64,000 nt of DNA from Wocania ichthyoenteri Th78 (GCF_000789235.1 NZ_KN525716.1:372001-436000), one strand, 5' to 3'; positions 8,861 through 18,458 are shown, counted from the first letter of the stretch. Notes: generated from the letters alone by a model not told the origin. Numbers and translations are program-made.

Positions 8861-9576
8861 CCTTATCCATTAAATTAATATTAGCACATTTCATAGGTGA
8901 TTTTTTATTACAACCAGAAAAATGGGTCATTCATAAAGAAACATATAAACATAAATCCAAATTTTTATACTGGCACATTGTAGTGCATTTGGGTGCTTTA
9001 ATTTTAGTATTACAAGCCGATTTTAAGTATTGGCTAGGTATTTTAATCCTTATTATTTCGCATTATATTATCGATTTAATAAAGCTTCACTTAAAATCTG
9101 TACTTAAAAACAGGCTACTTTTTGGCTTAGACCAACTCGCGCATTTTATAATAATAGCTTTAGTGGTAAGCATTTACCAGCCATATCAATTTAGCATCAA
9201 TTCGCTTTATAATCCAGCATTTTTATTGCTAATCACAAGTTTATTGGGCGTAACAGTAGTCTCGTCAATAATTATGAGAACCATCATATCCAAATGGTAT
9301 TTAAAAGAAGATAGCAACGAGGAATCCTTAGAAAACGCCGGTGCATACATTGGCATGCTGGAACGCCTATTTGTGTTCGCTTTTATAATCACACAACATT
9401 GGGAAGGCATCGGGTTTTTATTAGCTGCCAAATCGGTGTTTCGTTTTGGCGATTTATCAAAAGCTAAAGACCGAAAACTAACCGAATACATTCTTATAGG
9501 GAGTTTATTAAGTTTCGGTTTAGCTATTTTATTCGGAATTGGTTACGGTTTTGTTTTAGGGTTGATTAATAATTAG
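8854..9576 (+). CDS. DUF3307 family membrane protein
   Basis: A 240-aa inner-membrane protein with about six hydrophobic segments. The N-terminus LILAHFIGDFLLQPEKWVIHK is the DUF3307 signature, with histidines and aspartates (HYIIDLIKLHL, LDQLAHF) inside or near membrane helices. DUF3307 proteins accompany SatD-like regulators; their activity is unknown. It overlaps satD by seven bases and is followed by a dispersed repeat. Confidence 0.85.
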   Translation: MLALSIKLILAHFIGDFLLQPEKWVIHKETYKHKSKFLYWHIVVHLGALILVLQADFKYWLGILILIISHYIIDLIKLHLKSVLKNRLLFGLDQLAHFIIIALVVSIYQPYQFSINSLYNPAFLLLITSLLGVTVVSSIIMRTIISKWYLKEDSNEESLENAGAYIGMLERLFVFAFIITQHWEGIGFLLAAKSVFRFGDLSKAKDRKLTEYILIGSLLSFGLAILFGIGYGFVLGLINN

Positions 9577-9577
9577 G

Positions 9578-9663
9578 GCGTTACCCCTAAAAAGGGGTCG
9601 GGCTTTCGGCAGTCGCTTCCTCCTGCGTCGGCGAGCTCCAACAAATGCCTCAATCCCTAACGC
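9578..9663. repeat. Dispersed intergenic repeat with GCGTTA/TAACGC ends
   Basis: Bounded by GCGTTA (9578-9583) and its inverse TAACGC (9658-9663). Inside is the hairpin ACCCCT-AAAA-AGGGGT, then TCGGGCTTTCGG, and GAGCTCC. It is GC-richer than its surroundings. It resembles a palindromic repeat I associate with intergenic regions of many Flavobacteriaceae (from memory, not searched). The rest of the spacer to 9815 shows nothing recognisable. Confidence 0.55.
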
Positions 9664-9815
9664 GGACAAGTCAGCTATATGCTGTAATTTATCTGTCATA
9701 ACCTTTCAAATCCGCTAAATTTACAGTTTACAAATAAGTCTTAAAATCACGCATTAAAACATTTAAGAGATAAGCAAAAAATTTAAAATAAACAGATTCC
9801 TGCCTCCGCAGGAAT

Positions 9816-12800
9816 TTATTTCTTATAATACTTAGCATATCCGCGATAAGCGAAAAATCCTAAAACAGCAACAATAGCACAAGCAATACCAATAAACTTA
9901 ACACTCACTATTTGGTCGCCACTGGCGTAACTATGCAAACCTGCTAAATAGAAATTAACTCCAAAATATGTCATTAAAATACTAGCAAACGCTACTATAG
10001 ACATTAGGTTAAAAAACCAACGTCCACGCAACCCAGGAATCAATCGCATGTGTATTACAAAGGCATAAACCATAATACTAATAAGTGCCCAAGTTTCTTT
10101 AGGATCCCAACCCCAATAACGTCCCCAACTTTCGTTTGCCCACATACCGCCTAAAAAGTTACCAATAGTTAACATCACTAAACCTACAGTTAAAGCCATT
10201 TCGGTAATTACGGTAAGCTCTTTAATGTTTAAATCCATTTTTACTTTATTTTCTTTTGTGGTGAAAATCATCAATAATAATGATACAACACCCAAAATCA
10301 TACCCAAAGCAAACGGACCATAACTTGCTACAATTACCGCTACGTGAATCATGAGCCAGTAACTATTAAGTACAGGTTGTAAATTGGCAATGGCGGGATC
10401 CATCCAATTCCAATGCGCAATCATTAAAATCATTGACGTTACAAAAGCTCCTGCTGCAATGGTTAAATCAGAAGTATTTCTTTTTCCTAAAATAGCCAAT
10501 AGAATTCCTGAAACATTATCTTTATCGCCCTTCTCTTTTTTCTTACTTATTCCTGTAATTAAACCAAATAACATCGTAGACCAAGCTACGTAAATCATAG
10601 ATTCGTAAGCATCGCTCCATGGCGCATGACCAGAAATATACCAACGCACAATTAAACCTGTGGTATGCAAAATAAAGAGACCAAGTATTATAACTTTTAA
10701 GACATTTACAGCAATATTTATAGCCTTACTTTTCTCTTTAAATATTTGAACAATTAATATTATAAACAGTAATGTACCTGCATACATATACCAGCTAAAA
10801 AGCTTTTTAAAAATATCGTATTTATTGTATAAAACTTCTGTTTTAACTTTATCATCACTCAACATAACCGAAGCTCCGTATTGATGCTGTGTTTTTTTGA
10901 AGGCTGACAAAAGCTTAGATGCTTCAGAGAAATCACCAGATTTTTTAGAGTTATTTAGCGTAAACAAATAAGCTCTAAATCCGTTTTTTATAAAGTTTCC
11001 GTAAAGTGAATCTTCAATTCTATTATTTACTGCTTTATCAATTCTATAATCGTAAGCCGAAATCCATTTGTTATTATCATCATTAGGAATAGGGAATATT
11101 TTTAACGACATGCCTTCTACAGCATTGTACAATAAACTAACACGTTGGTCGGTTTCTTTAAATTCCTTTTGAAATCCAGTAGGTACTTGTGCTTTATACG
11201 CTTCTTCTAAATAAGGTGCTAATTTATACTCACCTCTTTCTGTGAAAAAATCGGCTAATGTAGCATGTTTTTCTTCTTTTTTAATGCCAATTAAATTTCT
11301 GATTGAATCTCCCTTTTTAGGCTTCAAATATATAATAGGTACATTATACCATAACATTGGGCTTTCTTGTATAGATAAAAGTACTTGGTTAGCATCAAAA
11401 CCCTCATAAGTATCACTTTTACTTAGTTTACGAAGCATCTCAGACGCATAGGTATTAACAGGCATCATTCGACCACTAAGATCTTGTATTACTAAATGTC
11501 CGAATTCATCGGCATGTACTTTAGGTGTTATGTTTGCTTTTAATATAGAATCTATTTGAGTTTTTGATGGTTTGGAGTGGTCGTGTCCATCGTTTTCAGA
11601 ATGCTGCTGCGAAAAGGCATTCAAACCAAAACATAACAATACTATTGCAAGTAATTTTGCTTTTTTAGCTTTTACTTTATCAAGCTGTTTTTTTAAATCG
11701 CCAAAGCGAGACCCTTTAACAAACAAAATGGCCATCATACCAAAGTAAAGCATAAAATAACCAATATAGGTAAGCAAAGTTCCCCAATAATCATGATTTA
11801 CAGATAATATGGTCCCTTTTTCATCAGCATCAAAACTAGATTGAAAAAATCGATATCCACGATGGTCTAAAATATTATTCATAAATATTTTATAATCAAA
11901 ATCGCCTTCTTGTTCGTCTAGAACAGTAACTTGACTTGAATAGGCAGAGTAACCTCTTTCAGTTCCTGGGTAACGTTCGGCTTCAAAATCATTCAATTTT
12001 ATTTGAAATGGCAACTCTAATACTTTCGATCCGTATTTAAAAGCAAAATCTAAACCGCCAACTTTAATTTGTTTAAAAGCGCTATTTGTTCCCTTTCCTC
12101 CTAATAATCCTACTGTTTTTGTTTCGTTATTTGCGGTTACTTTCAACACTACACCATCACTATCATTTTTAAGTATTTCTGATTTCTGAACCACATCAAA
12201 AACACCTTTTACTATAGGTTTAGGAAACACCATTTGCATATTACCAATTTTATATAACGAGCGCAATACTAAAGGCTGTATACTATCTTTTACCAACTCA
12301 CCTTCAGCTCTTGTTGCCATAGTCATATAACTACCTTCAAAAGGCGATTGTATGGTTAGCTCATCATTAGAATATGTAATATTTATTGCGCCATCGGTAG
12401 GTTTATTAAGTGCTATTAATACATTATGAACATTAGCAATTTCTCCAACTTTTAAAAAATGATTGTGCGCACCATTTCCTCCTGCTTCAACTAATTTTAA
12501 ATATTGTTCTCCGTTATCATCTGGAATAATATCTTCTTCAGCTCCAACAATAAACTTTTCCAATTCAATAGTTACGGGTTGTTTATTGTAATCGGTATTT
12601 ATTTTAAATTTGTTTTTTAGGCGTTTAGAAAAATCAACTTCAGATTCTAAAACACGTCTTTGACTTTGCCCATCAATCTCATAATCTCCATCAATATAAG
12701 TTGTTACATACGTTTTTTGAGATAAAAAGGTGTTTTCAGTAGCACCTTCTCGAATAGCCATCATGCCCTCAAAACTCACATAACGGGTAATAAATGCCCC

Positions 12801-13082
12801 TAATAATATAAAAATGAATGATAAATGTAATATTAAAGTTGCCCATTTTTCTTTTTTATACAGTCTGAAACGAAAAATATTTCCTGTAAAATTAATTACA
12901 AAAAACACCATAATAGCTTCGAACCACCACGCATTATATATTAAATTTCGTGTGTATGGTGTAGGCGATGTGTCTTGTCCTGCATCTAAAAATGTGCCTA
13001 CTGCCATTGCCGCAGCAAAAGTTAAAAATAAAACAGCAGTAAGTCGTGTAGAGAAAAGAATTTTGGCGAGTTTATCTTGCAT
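9816..13082 (-). CDS. ccsBA: Fused cytochrome c biogenesis protein CcsB-CcsA (system II)
   Basis: A 1088-aa inner-membrane fusion that carries haem to the periplasm and attaches it to apocytochromes c. The N-terminal ~480 residues are ResB/CcsB-like: membrane segments near residues 15-35, 50-65 and 80-100, then a long periplasmic part. After a signal-like hydrophobic stretch (LLAIVLLCFGLNAFSQ) comes a His-rich linker (HSENDGHDHSK) and another periplasmic domain. The C-terminal ~330 residues are CcsA with the tryptophan-rich haem motif WGRYWGWDPKETW and several membrane helices. The fused length is usual for Bacteroidetes. A −7 element TAAATTTG lies just upstream. Confidence 0.95.
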   Translation of the reverse strand: MQDKLAKILFSTRLTAVLFLTFAAAMAVGTFLDAGQDTSPTPYTRNLIYNAWWFEAIMVFFVINFTGNIFRFRLYKKEKWATLILHLSFIFILLGAFITRYVSFEGMMAIREGATENTFLSQKTYVTTYIDGDYEIDGQSQRRVLESEVDFSKRLKNKFKINTDYNKQPVTIELEKFIVGAEEDIIPDDNGEQYLKLVEAGGNGAHNHFLKVGEIANVHNVLIALNKPTDGAINITYSNDELTIQSPFEGSYMTMATRAEGELVKDSIQPLVLRSLYKIGNMQMVFPKPIVKGVFDVVQKSEILKNDSDGVVLKVTANNETKTVGLLGGKGTNSAFKQIKVGGLDFAFKYGSKVLELPFQIKLNDFEAERYPGTERGYSAYSSQVTVLDEQEGDFDYKIFMNNILDHRGYRFFQSSFDADEKGTILSVNHDYWGTLLTYIGYFMLYFGMMAILFVKGSRFGDLKKQLDKVKAKKAKLLAIVLLCFGLNAFSQQHSENDGHDHSKPSKTQIDSILKANITPKVHADEFGHLVIQDLSGRMMPVNTYASEMLRKLSKSDTYEGFDANQVLLSIQESPMLWYNVPIIYLKPKKGDSIRNLIGIKKEEKHATLADFFTERGEYKLAPYLEEAYKAQVPTGFQKEFKETDQRVSLLYNAVEGMSLKIFPIPNDDNNKWISAYDYRIDKAVNNRIEDSLYGNFIKNGFRAYLFTLNNSKKSGDFSEASKLLSAFKKTQHQYGASVMLSDDKVKTEVLYNKYDIFKKLFSWYMYAGTLLFIILIVQIFKEKSKAINIAVNVLKVIILGLFILHTTGLIVRWYISGHAPWSDAYESMIYVAWSTMLFGLITGISKKKEKGDKDNVSGILLAILGKRNTSDLTIAAGAFVTSMILMIAHWNWMDPAIANLQPVLNSYWLMIHVAVIVASYGPFALGMILGVVSLLLMIFTTKENKVKMDLNIKELTVITEMALTVGLVMLTIGNFLGGMWANESWGRYWGWDPKETWALISIMVYAFVIHMRLIPGLRGRWFFNLMSIVAFASILMTYFGVNFYLAGLHSYASGDQIVSVKFIGIACAIVAVLGFFAYRGYAKYYKK

Positions 13083-13107
13083 AATAACTACCTTTTTTTA
13101 GGTCGAG

Positions 13108-13115
13108 CAAATTTA
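13108..13115 (-). promoter_or_regulatory. −7 element for ccsBA
   Basis: Reads TAAATTTG on the minus strand, an exact match to the Bacteroidetes TAnnTTTG −7 consensus, 26 bases before the ccsBA start. Confidence 0.5.
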
Positions 13116-13229
13116 AGGATTTATGTTTATTAAAAGATGTTAAATTTTAAAAGAGTTACCACGAATGCACCAATATTTTTTTGCTATAAAACTGATTACT
13201 AAGACTACAAACTAAATACTGAACACTAT

Positions 13230-13634
13230 CTACTCTTTCATTCTCGCTTCAAATATTTTTAAATATAAAAACGTGCCCATTTTTCTGGCGCGTCGTTTAG
13301 CGTTTTCGGCATAATCACCTTCAAAAAGTTCATCAATAGTTTGAAACCAAAGGTTTAGCCAAAGCCCGAAGTGTAACTCAGAAATGGCGTTATTATTTTC
13401 TTTATCAACTTTCACATGAGCTTCTAAAGGATTGCCTTTATATTTCTTTTCCAACTTTCTGGTCATAAATAAACTCGATTCCCAAAATGTGGTTAACTTT
13501 TCTAAATGCTCGTCCCAATCTTTAATTACATCGTTAAAAAAAGGACCTAAAACAATATCTTTTCTAACTTTTATATAAAATGATGAGACCAATAAAAACA
13601 CATCGTCTCTGGTTTCAATATCTTTTTTATCCAT
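13230..13634 (-). CDS. Group III truncated haemoglobin
   Basis: A 134-aa soluble globin that binds O2 or NO. Matches to the group III family are the N-terminal LVSSFYIKVRKD, FFNDVIKDWDEHLEKLTTFWESSLF with the helix-E region, a helix-F proximal histidine in ELHFGLWLNLWFQTIDELF, and the short C-terminus. The ATG at 13634 is chosen over a TTG nine bases upstream. Neighbouring ccsBA also concerns haem, but the two genes are 147 bases apart and may be separate units. Confidence 0.9.
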   Translation of the reverse strand: MDKKDIETRDDVFLLVSSFYIKVRKDIVLGPFFNDVIKDWDEHLEKLTTFWESSLFMTRKLEKKYKGNPLEAHVKVDKENNNAISELHFGLWLNLWFQTIDELFEGDYAENAKRRARKMGTFLYLKIFEARMKE

Positions 13635-13694
13635 AGTAAACAAAGATAAGACATAAGTCTTTTATATGATACAATACTTACTTATTTTAGCAGT

Positions 13695-14489
13695 ATGATT
13701 TCAGTAGTTATTCTTGGAGCTGGCAATGTAGCCACTCACCTATTTAAAGCTTTTAGTAAAGCTAAAAATGTTGTTATAAATCAATGGTATAACAGAAACT
13801 TAAATACTATTAGTTCCTATAAAAGTGAGGTTGAAATTATTGATGATGTATCACTTTTAAAAGATGCCGATATTTATATAATAGCAGTTAGTGATGATGC
13901 TATTGCAGAACTATCAAAACAACTTCCGTTTGAAAATAAACTGGTAGTCCATACTTCTGGTAGTGTGAGTGTTTATGATATTTATAAAAAGCAAAAACGA
14001 GGTGTTTTTTATCCGTTACAAACCTTTAGTAAAGCCGCCGAAATGGATTTTGAAAACGTGCCAATTTGTATAGAAGCTATTAATAAAAAGGATTATCCTA
14101 TTTTAAAAGAATTAGCAATTTCTATAGGAAGCCCTACTAAAAAAGTTAATAGCGACCAACGTCGTGCACTACATTTAGCTGCTGTTTTTGTCAATAATTT
14201 TACGAATCAATTATACAGAATTGGGCATGAAATTACTGAAAGTGAAGGTGCTGAATTCGATTTATTAAAACCATTAATTCTTGAAACCGCAAAGAAAGTT
14301 CAAAAGTTATCGCCTTATATGGCACAAACAGGTCCTGCAAAACGACACGATAAAAAAACCATTAAAAAGCAGTTAAAACAATTAGAAAACAAACACCATA
14401 AAGACATTTACGAACTGCTAACTAGCTCAATTCAGCAAACTCATGGCACTTCGACTAACTCAGTGACCAAATCTTATAAAAACAAATAG
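13695..14489 (+). CDS. DUF2520 / Rossmann-like NAD(P)-binding protein
   Basis: A 264-aa protein with an N-terminal Rossmann fold (VVILGAGNVATHLF, glycine motif at residues 7-12), followed by a helical C-terminal DUF2520 domain (LHLAAVFVNNFTNQLY). It resembles F420- or NADP-dependent oxidoreductases related to pyrroline-5-carboxylate reductase, but no reaction is assigned. The stop codon is immediately followed by the ATG of the KdsC-like gene, so they are in one operon. Confidence 0.88.
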   Translation: MISVVILGAGNVATHLFKAFSKAKNVVINQWYNRNLNTISSYKSEVEIIDDVSLLKDADIYIIAVSDDAIAELSKQLPFENKLVVHTSGSVSVYDIYKKQKRGVFYPLQTFSKAAEMDFENVPICIEAINKKDYPILKELAISIGSPTKKVNSDQRRALHLAAVFVNNFTNQLYRIGHEITESEGAEFDLLKPLILETAKKVQKLSPYMAQTGPAKRHDKKTIKKQLKQLENKHHKDIYELLTSSIQQTHGTSTNSVTKSYKNK

Positions 14490-15020
14490 ATGGAAGAAAA
14501 AAGTTATAAAGAATATTTAGAGCATATTACCACATTTATTTTTGATGTTGATGGCGTTTTAACTGATGGTTCTGTAACTATAACAACTACGGGAGACATG
14601 CTACGCAAAATGAATATTAAAGATGGTTATGCGCTTAAAACGGCTATAGATGCTGGATACAATGTTTGTATAATATCTGGTGGCTCAAACGAGGGGGTTC
14701 GTAAACGTTTAGAAGGATTAGGAATAAAAGACATTTATTTAGGTGCACACAACAAAATTGAACAGCTTAATGACTACTTTAACAAAAAAGGTATTAAATC
14801 TGAAAATGTACTATACATGGGCGATGATATTCCAGATTTTCCCGTTATGAAATTAATTGGTTTACCATGTTGTCCGCAAGATGCGGTACCTGAAATAAAA
14901 AATATCTCGAAATATATTTCGCATAAAAAGGGTGGCAAAGGAGCTGTTCGCGATGTTATTGAACAGGTTTTAAAAGTACAAGGCAAATGGAATGCAAATT
15001 TTAGCGCGAAATACGATTAA
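14490..15020 (+). CDS. KdsC-type HAD phosphatase (KDO-8-phosphate phosphatase)
   Basis: A 176-aa capless HAD phosphatase of the KdsC/YrbI type. Motif I is FDVDGVLTDG (Asp19, Asp21), motif II ISGGSN, and motif IV MGDDIPDFPVM, with the family length near 175. Members remove phosphate from KDO-8-phosphate in LPS core synthesis. It starts directly after the DUF2520 gene and leads a run of envelope-related genes. The exact substrate is inferred from family. Confidence 0.85.
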   Translation: MEEKSYKEYLEHITTFIFDVDGVLTDGSVTITTTGDMLRKMNIKDGYALKTAIDAGYNVCIISGGSNEGVRKRLEGLGIKDIYLGAHNKIEQLNDYFNKKGIKSENVLYMGDDIPDFPVMKLIGLPCCPQDAVPEIKNISKYISHKKGGKGAVRDVIEQVLKVQGKWNANFSAKYD

Positions 15021-15023
15021 ATA

Positions 15024-15356
15024 TTGGCAAGAAATAAAAGAAGACATAGCGTAGGATTTGGTTACATTGGTTTTGGAAACGTTCGTAGCGTATTTAATCA
15101 AAGCTCAAATAAAGCTTTTTCTACTTTAAAAGAAAAACTCAACGAAGAAACTCATTTTCATTTTAAGCTTAATTTTTCTCATAAAAAGTTAACAAAAGAA
15201 GAAAGAGAAATCATTAAAAATAAAATTAGGAAAGAAGAAAAACGAAAATCGATTCAAGCTATAGTTTTAACTATTTTAGTTCTTTTTATCATTATCGTTA
15301 GCTTTCGAGAGTATATTTTATATTCTATTAACAACAGAACTAATCCTTATTTATAA
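15024..15356 (+). CDS. Small membrane-anchored hypothetical protein
   Basis: A 110-aa protein beginning at TTG (no ATG available) with a basic start ARNKRRHSVGFGYIGFG, a charged coiled-coil-like middle (KEEREIIKNKIRKEEKRK) and one membrane helix near the C-terminus (AIVLTILVLFIIIVSF). I do not recognise a family. It sits three bases after the KdsC-like gene and ten before UbiA, so it is part of the same operon. Confidence 0.65.
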   Translation: MARNKRRHSVGFGYIGFGNVRSVFNQSSNKAFSTLKEKLNEETHFHFKLNFSHKKLTKEEREIIKNKIRKEEKRKSIQAIVLTILVLFIIIVSFREYILYSINNRTNPYL

Positions 15357-15365
15357 TATAAATAA

Positions 15366-16271
15366 TTGAATGTTTTAAACCTCATCCGTTGGAAAAATTT
15401 ATTAATGATTGCTCTTGTTCAATTATTAATAAAATATGCTTTTTTAGAACCATTTGGGGTTAATTTTGGATTAACCACATTACAAATTTTAATTTTAATT
15501 TTAGCCACCATTTGTATTGCAGCTGCTGGTAATGTTATTAACGATATTTATGATGTTGAAACCGATTTTGTAAACAAACCAGATAACAAAATTATTGGTA
15601 AATCCATTTCAGAAAAAACAGCTTATAATTTTTTTATAGCTTTAAATGTAATTGGTGTTTGTTTAGGCTATTACTTATCGCAATCTGTTGGTAGAAGTGC
15701 TTTTTTCTCAATATTTGTTATTATTTCGGCATTGCTATATGTGTATGCTTCCTATTTAAAACAAACGTTTTTAATTGGTAATATTATCGTTTCCGCACTA
15801 GTAGCATTAAGTATTATTGTTGTTGGTATATTTGAATTATTGCCAGTAATAACTACCGAAAATCGGCAAACGCTTTTTACCTTTTTCAAAATCATTTTAG
15901 ACTATGCATTATTTGCTTTTATAATAAATCTCATCCGAGAAATTGCAAAAGATATTGAAGATATTGATGGCGATTATAAAGCTGGTATGCGAACACTGCC
16001 TATTGTTATTGGGCGAGAACGCGCTGGCAATATCCTTTTTGTTTTAACGCTTATTCCTCTTTTTGCGGTGTCGTATTACATCATCAATTCATTATACAAA
16101 AATCAAATAGCTGTGATTTACTTTTTGGTTTTTATTATTGCACCTTTACTTTATATAAGTATCAAATCATTTAGCGCAAAGACAAAAAAAGAATATCATC
16201 ATATTAGCAACGTTTTAAAATTGGTAATGCTTTTTGGGATGTTTTCGTTACTTTTATATAAGTATAATTAA
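15366..16271 (+). CDS. UbiA-family prenyltransferase (geranylgeranylglycerol-phosphate geranylgeranyltransferase-like)
   Basis: A 301-aa inner-membrane protein with about nine helices. The first Asp-rich motif NDIYDVETDFVNKPD binds Mg2+-prenyl diphosphate, and the second is REIAKDIEDIDGDYKAG. It transfers an isoprenoid chain to an acceptor. In this group the annotation is usually geranylgeranylglycerol-phosphate geranylgeranyltransferase, but menaquinone or another acceptor is possible. The start is a TTG with no in-frame ATG closer than residue 14. Maf follows after seven bases. Confidence 0.87.
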   Translation: MNVLNLIRWKNLLMIALVQLLIKYAFLEPFGVNFGLTTLQILILILATICIAAAGNVINDIYDVETDFVNKPDNKIIGKSISEKTAYNFFIALNVIGVCLGYYLSQSVGRSAFFSIFVIISALLYVYASYLKQTFLIGNIIVSALVALSIIVVGIFELLPVITTENRQTLFTFFKIILDYALFAFIINLIREIAKDIEDIDGDYKAGMRTLPIVIGRERAGNILFVLTLIPLFAVSYYIINSLYKNQIAVIYFLVFIIAPLLYISIKSFSAKTKKEYHHISNVLKLVMLFGMFSLLLYKYN

Positions 16272-16278
16272 CCATAAA

Positions 16279-16872
16279 ATGTTAATCCAAAAACTAAAAA
16301 ATCATCATATTATTTTAGCATCGGGTTCGCCTAGGCGTCAAGAATTCTTTAAAAATTTAGGATTGGATTTCGAAATTCGATTAAAACCCATAAAAGAAGA
16401 ATATCCTCCACGATTAACACATTTCGAAATCAGTAACTATTTAGCGCAGCTAAAAGCATTGCCTTTTAAAGCTGAATTAAAACCAAACGATATACTGATT
16501 ACAAGTGATACCATTGTTTGGCACAACAATACCGCTTTAGGCAAACCTAGAGATGCAAATGAAGCTTTTTCTATTTTAAGAACCTTAAGTAATGCAACAC
16601 ACGAGGTTATTACATCGGTTTGTTTTACAACTACAACTTCAGAAAAAACAATACATAATATTACCAAAGTCACATTTAAAGACTTAACAGATAACGAGAT
16701 TTTATACTACATAAAAACCTGTAAACCATTTGATAAAGCTGGCGCCTATGGTATTCAAGATTGGATTGGACAAATTGGTGTTACAAGAATTGAAGGCTCT
16801 TATTTTAATGTTATGGGCTTACCTATTCACGCGGTCTATAAAACGTTAAATGATATCGTAAACGCTTATTAA
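16279..16872 (+). CDS. Maf family nucleoside-triphosphate pyrophosphatase
   Basis: A 197-aa house-cleaning enzyme that hydrolyses non-canonical or excess NTPs to NMP and PPi. Motifs are the N-terminal ILASGSPRRQEFF (substrate loop), the TSDTIVW region with its catalytic Asp, GKPRDANEAF, and KAGAYGIQDW near residue 155. The ATG at 16279 is chosen; an upstream in-frame ATG at 16234 lies inside ubiA and adds a non-conserved 15 residues. It is part of the operon starting at 13695. Confidence 0.93.
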   Translation: MLIQKLKNHHIILASGSPRRQEFFKNLGLDFEIRLKPIKEEYPPRLTHFEISNYLAQLKALPFKAELKPNDILITSDTIVWHNNTALGKPRDANEAFSILRTLSNATHEVITSVCFTTTTSEKTIHNITKVTFKDLTDNEILYYIKTCKPFDKAGAYGIQDWIGQIGVTRIEGSYFNVMGLPIHAVYKTLNDIVNAY

Positions 16873-16905
16873 ATTCGTAATTTTATGTTTTAAAAAAGTT
16901 GAATT

Positions 16906-17838
16906 ATGAAAACGTTTATAAAATTCCTTTTAATTATTTTACCAATATTTATTGTTTCGTGTAAAAATGAATCAAAAAAACAAAAAGACATAGCTGTCAA
17001 TTTCGCTACTGAAGTAGAACCAAAAAAAAACCTTAATATTAAAGAGCCTTCTCAAGAATTTAAAGAGTATTGGTACGCAGGTAAAGCAGAAATTACATCG
17101 TACAAATTAGAGCAAGCACGCTACGGTGAAATACGAAAAGGGCAGGCCGTTTTAATTTATGTTACGGAAGATTTTCTACCAAACAAACAAGCAAAAGCCG
17201 ATAATAAAAATCCTAATAATATTTCTGTTTTAAAACTAAACGCAACTAAAACATTCAACACAGGTTTGTATCCATATTCTATAATGCAAAGTACGTTTTA
17301 TCCGGTTTCAAACGATAAACATGCGATAAAAGTATCGGGTTCTATACAAGAATGGTGCGGACATGTTTATGCACAACTAAATAATAAAGAGCAGTTTGAA
17401 ATTAAATCATATTCATATTTTGAAAGCGAAGGCGATCAAAACTTTAAATTAGATAAAGCTATTTTAGAAAATGAACTTTGGACGCAATTACGCATCAATC
17501 CTAAATCGTTACCAACTGGAAATTTACAAATTATCCCATCACTCGAATATAGCCGATTAAAACATGTTGAATTAAAAGCTTACATTGCCACAGCTACTTT
17601 ATCAAGAAATTCATATTCAATAGATTACCCAGAATTAAATAGAACATTATTTATTGAATTTAATCCAAAATTCCCTCACCATATACTAGGTTGGGAAGAA
17701 ACTTTTAAAAGCGGATTTGGTAAAAATGCTAAAACCTTAACTACAAAAGCCACTAAATTAGAAACTATAAAATCTGCTTATTGGGGAAAAAACAGCAATA
17801 AAGATGAAATACATAGAGAATCCTTAAAATTAAATTAA
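16906..17838 (+). CDS. Lipoprotein of unknown function
   Basis: A 310-aa lipoprotein with an N-terminal signal ending in the lipobox FIVSC (Cys19) and then a Lys-rich stretch. The mature part is a mixed strand-rich domain (EFKEYWYAGKAEITSYKLEQARYGE, RLKHVELKAYIAT). I do not recognise a defined domain. It follows maf closely and is probably co-transcribed. Similar proteins in Flavobacteriaceae lie next to maf (from memory). Confidence 0.75.
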   Translation: MKTFIKFLLIILPIFIVSCKNESKKQKDIAVNFATEVEPKKNLNIKEPSQEFKEYWYAGKAEITSYKLEQARYGEIRKGQAVLIYVTEDFLPNKQAKADNKNPNNISVLKLNATKTFNTGLYPYSIMQSTFYPVSNDKHAIKVSGSIQEWCGHVYAQLNNKEQFEIKSYSYFESEGDQNFKLDKAILENELWTQLRINPKSLPTGNLQIIPSLEYSRLKHVELKAYIATATLSRNSYSIDYPELNRTLFIEFNPKFPHHILGWEETFKSGFGKNAKTLTTKATKLETIKSAYWGKNSNKDEIHRESLKLN

Positions 17839-17858
17839 AGTTGTGCTAATTTGTAGTG

Positions 17859-17866
17859 TATCTTTG
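17859..17866 (+). promoter_or_regulatory. −7 element before the MscS-like gene
   Basis: TATCTTTG matches TAnnTTTG, 28 bases before the ATG at 17895. A TTG at 17841-17843 is nearby, but its 15-base spacing is short. Confidence 0.4.
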
Positions 17867-17894
17867 TAAATCATTCAATCTAATATAAAAAATA

Positions 17895-18425
17895 ATGTTT
17901 TCTGAAACGCTTCGTGACCAATTAATAATTACAGGTATTGTTCTTTTATCTCTTCTATTAATTAGAGCAACAACCCACTTTACGATAACCAAAGTTGCAA
18001 GAAAAAATGGCATAAACGATGCACGAATAAGGCTAATTCGCAGATATGTTACAGTTACTTTATTTTCAATAGCCATACTTATTGAAGCCTTTATTTTTGG
18101 TGCTCGCTTTGAAGATTTGGCAGTTGTGTTCTCTTCAGTATTTGCAGTAATTGGTATTGGTTTGTTTGCTATTTGGTCTATTTTAAGCAATGTAACTTCT
18201 GGAATTATTATGTTTTTTAACTTTCCGTATAAAGTTGGGGACAAAATAGAAATCCATGATAAAGATTTTCCTATAAAAGCCATTATTGAAGATATTAGAG
18301 CCTTTCAATTACATTTACGGTTAGATAACGGCGATTTGGTAACCTACCCCAATAATTTAATGCTTCAAAAAGCAGTAACACTTTTAAAGAAAGATGCTAT
18401 TGAAGATGATGGTGATGCTGTATAA
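17895..18425 (+). CDS. Small MscS-type mechanosensitive channel
   Basis: A 176-aa inner-membrane protein with two or three hydrophobic helices (LIITGIVLLSLLLI, LFSIAILIEAFIFGARF) and the MscS-core segment VVFSSVFAVIGIGLFAIWSILSNVTSGIIM. A small beta domain follows (NFPYKVGDKIEIHD). This is at the short end for the family, which usually runs beyond 280 aa, so the C-terminal alpha/beta domain is reduced. It precedes corA by 33 bases, giving a possible ion-stress pair. Confidence 0.88.
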   Translation: MFSETLRDQLIITGIVLLSLLLIRATTHFTITKVARKNGINDARIRLIRRYVTVTLFSIAILIEAFIFGARFEDLAVVFSSVFAVIGIGLFAIWSILSNVTSGIIMFFNFPYKVGDKIEIHDKDFPIKAIIEDIRAFQLHLRLDNGDLVTYPNNLMLQKAVTLLKKDAIEDDGDAV

Positions 18426-18458
18426 ATATTTTATATATTTATAATATTAATTTTTCAA

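Noticed and set aside
17846-18283. Long minus-strand frame opposite the MscS-like gene
   Set aside because: The plus strand has a clear MscS protein and promoter; the antisense frame has no recognisable domain.
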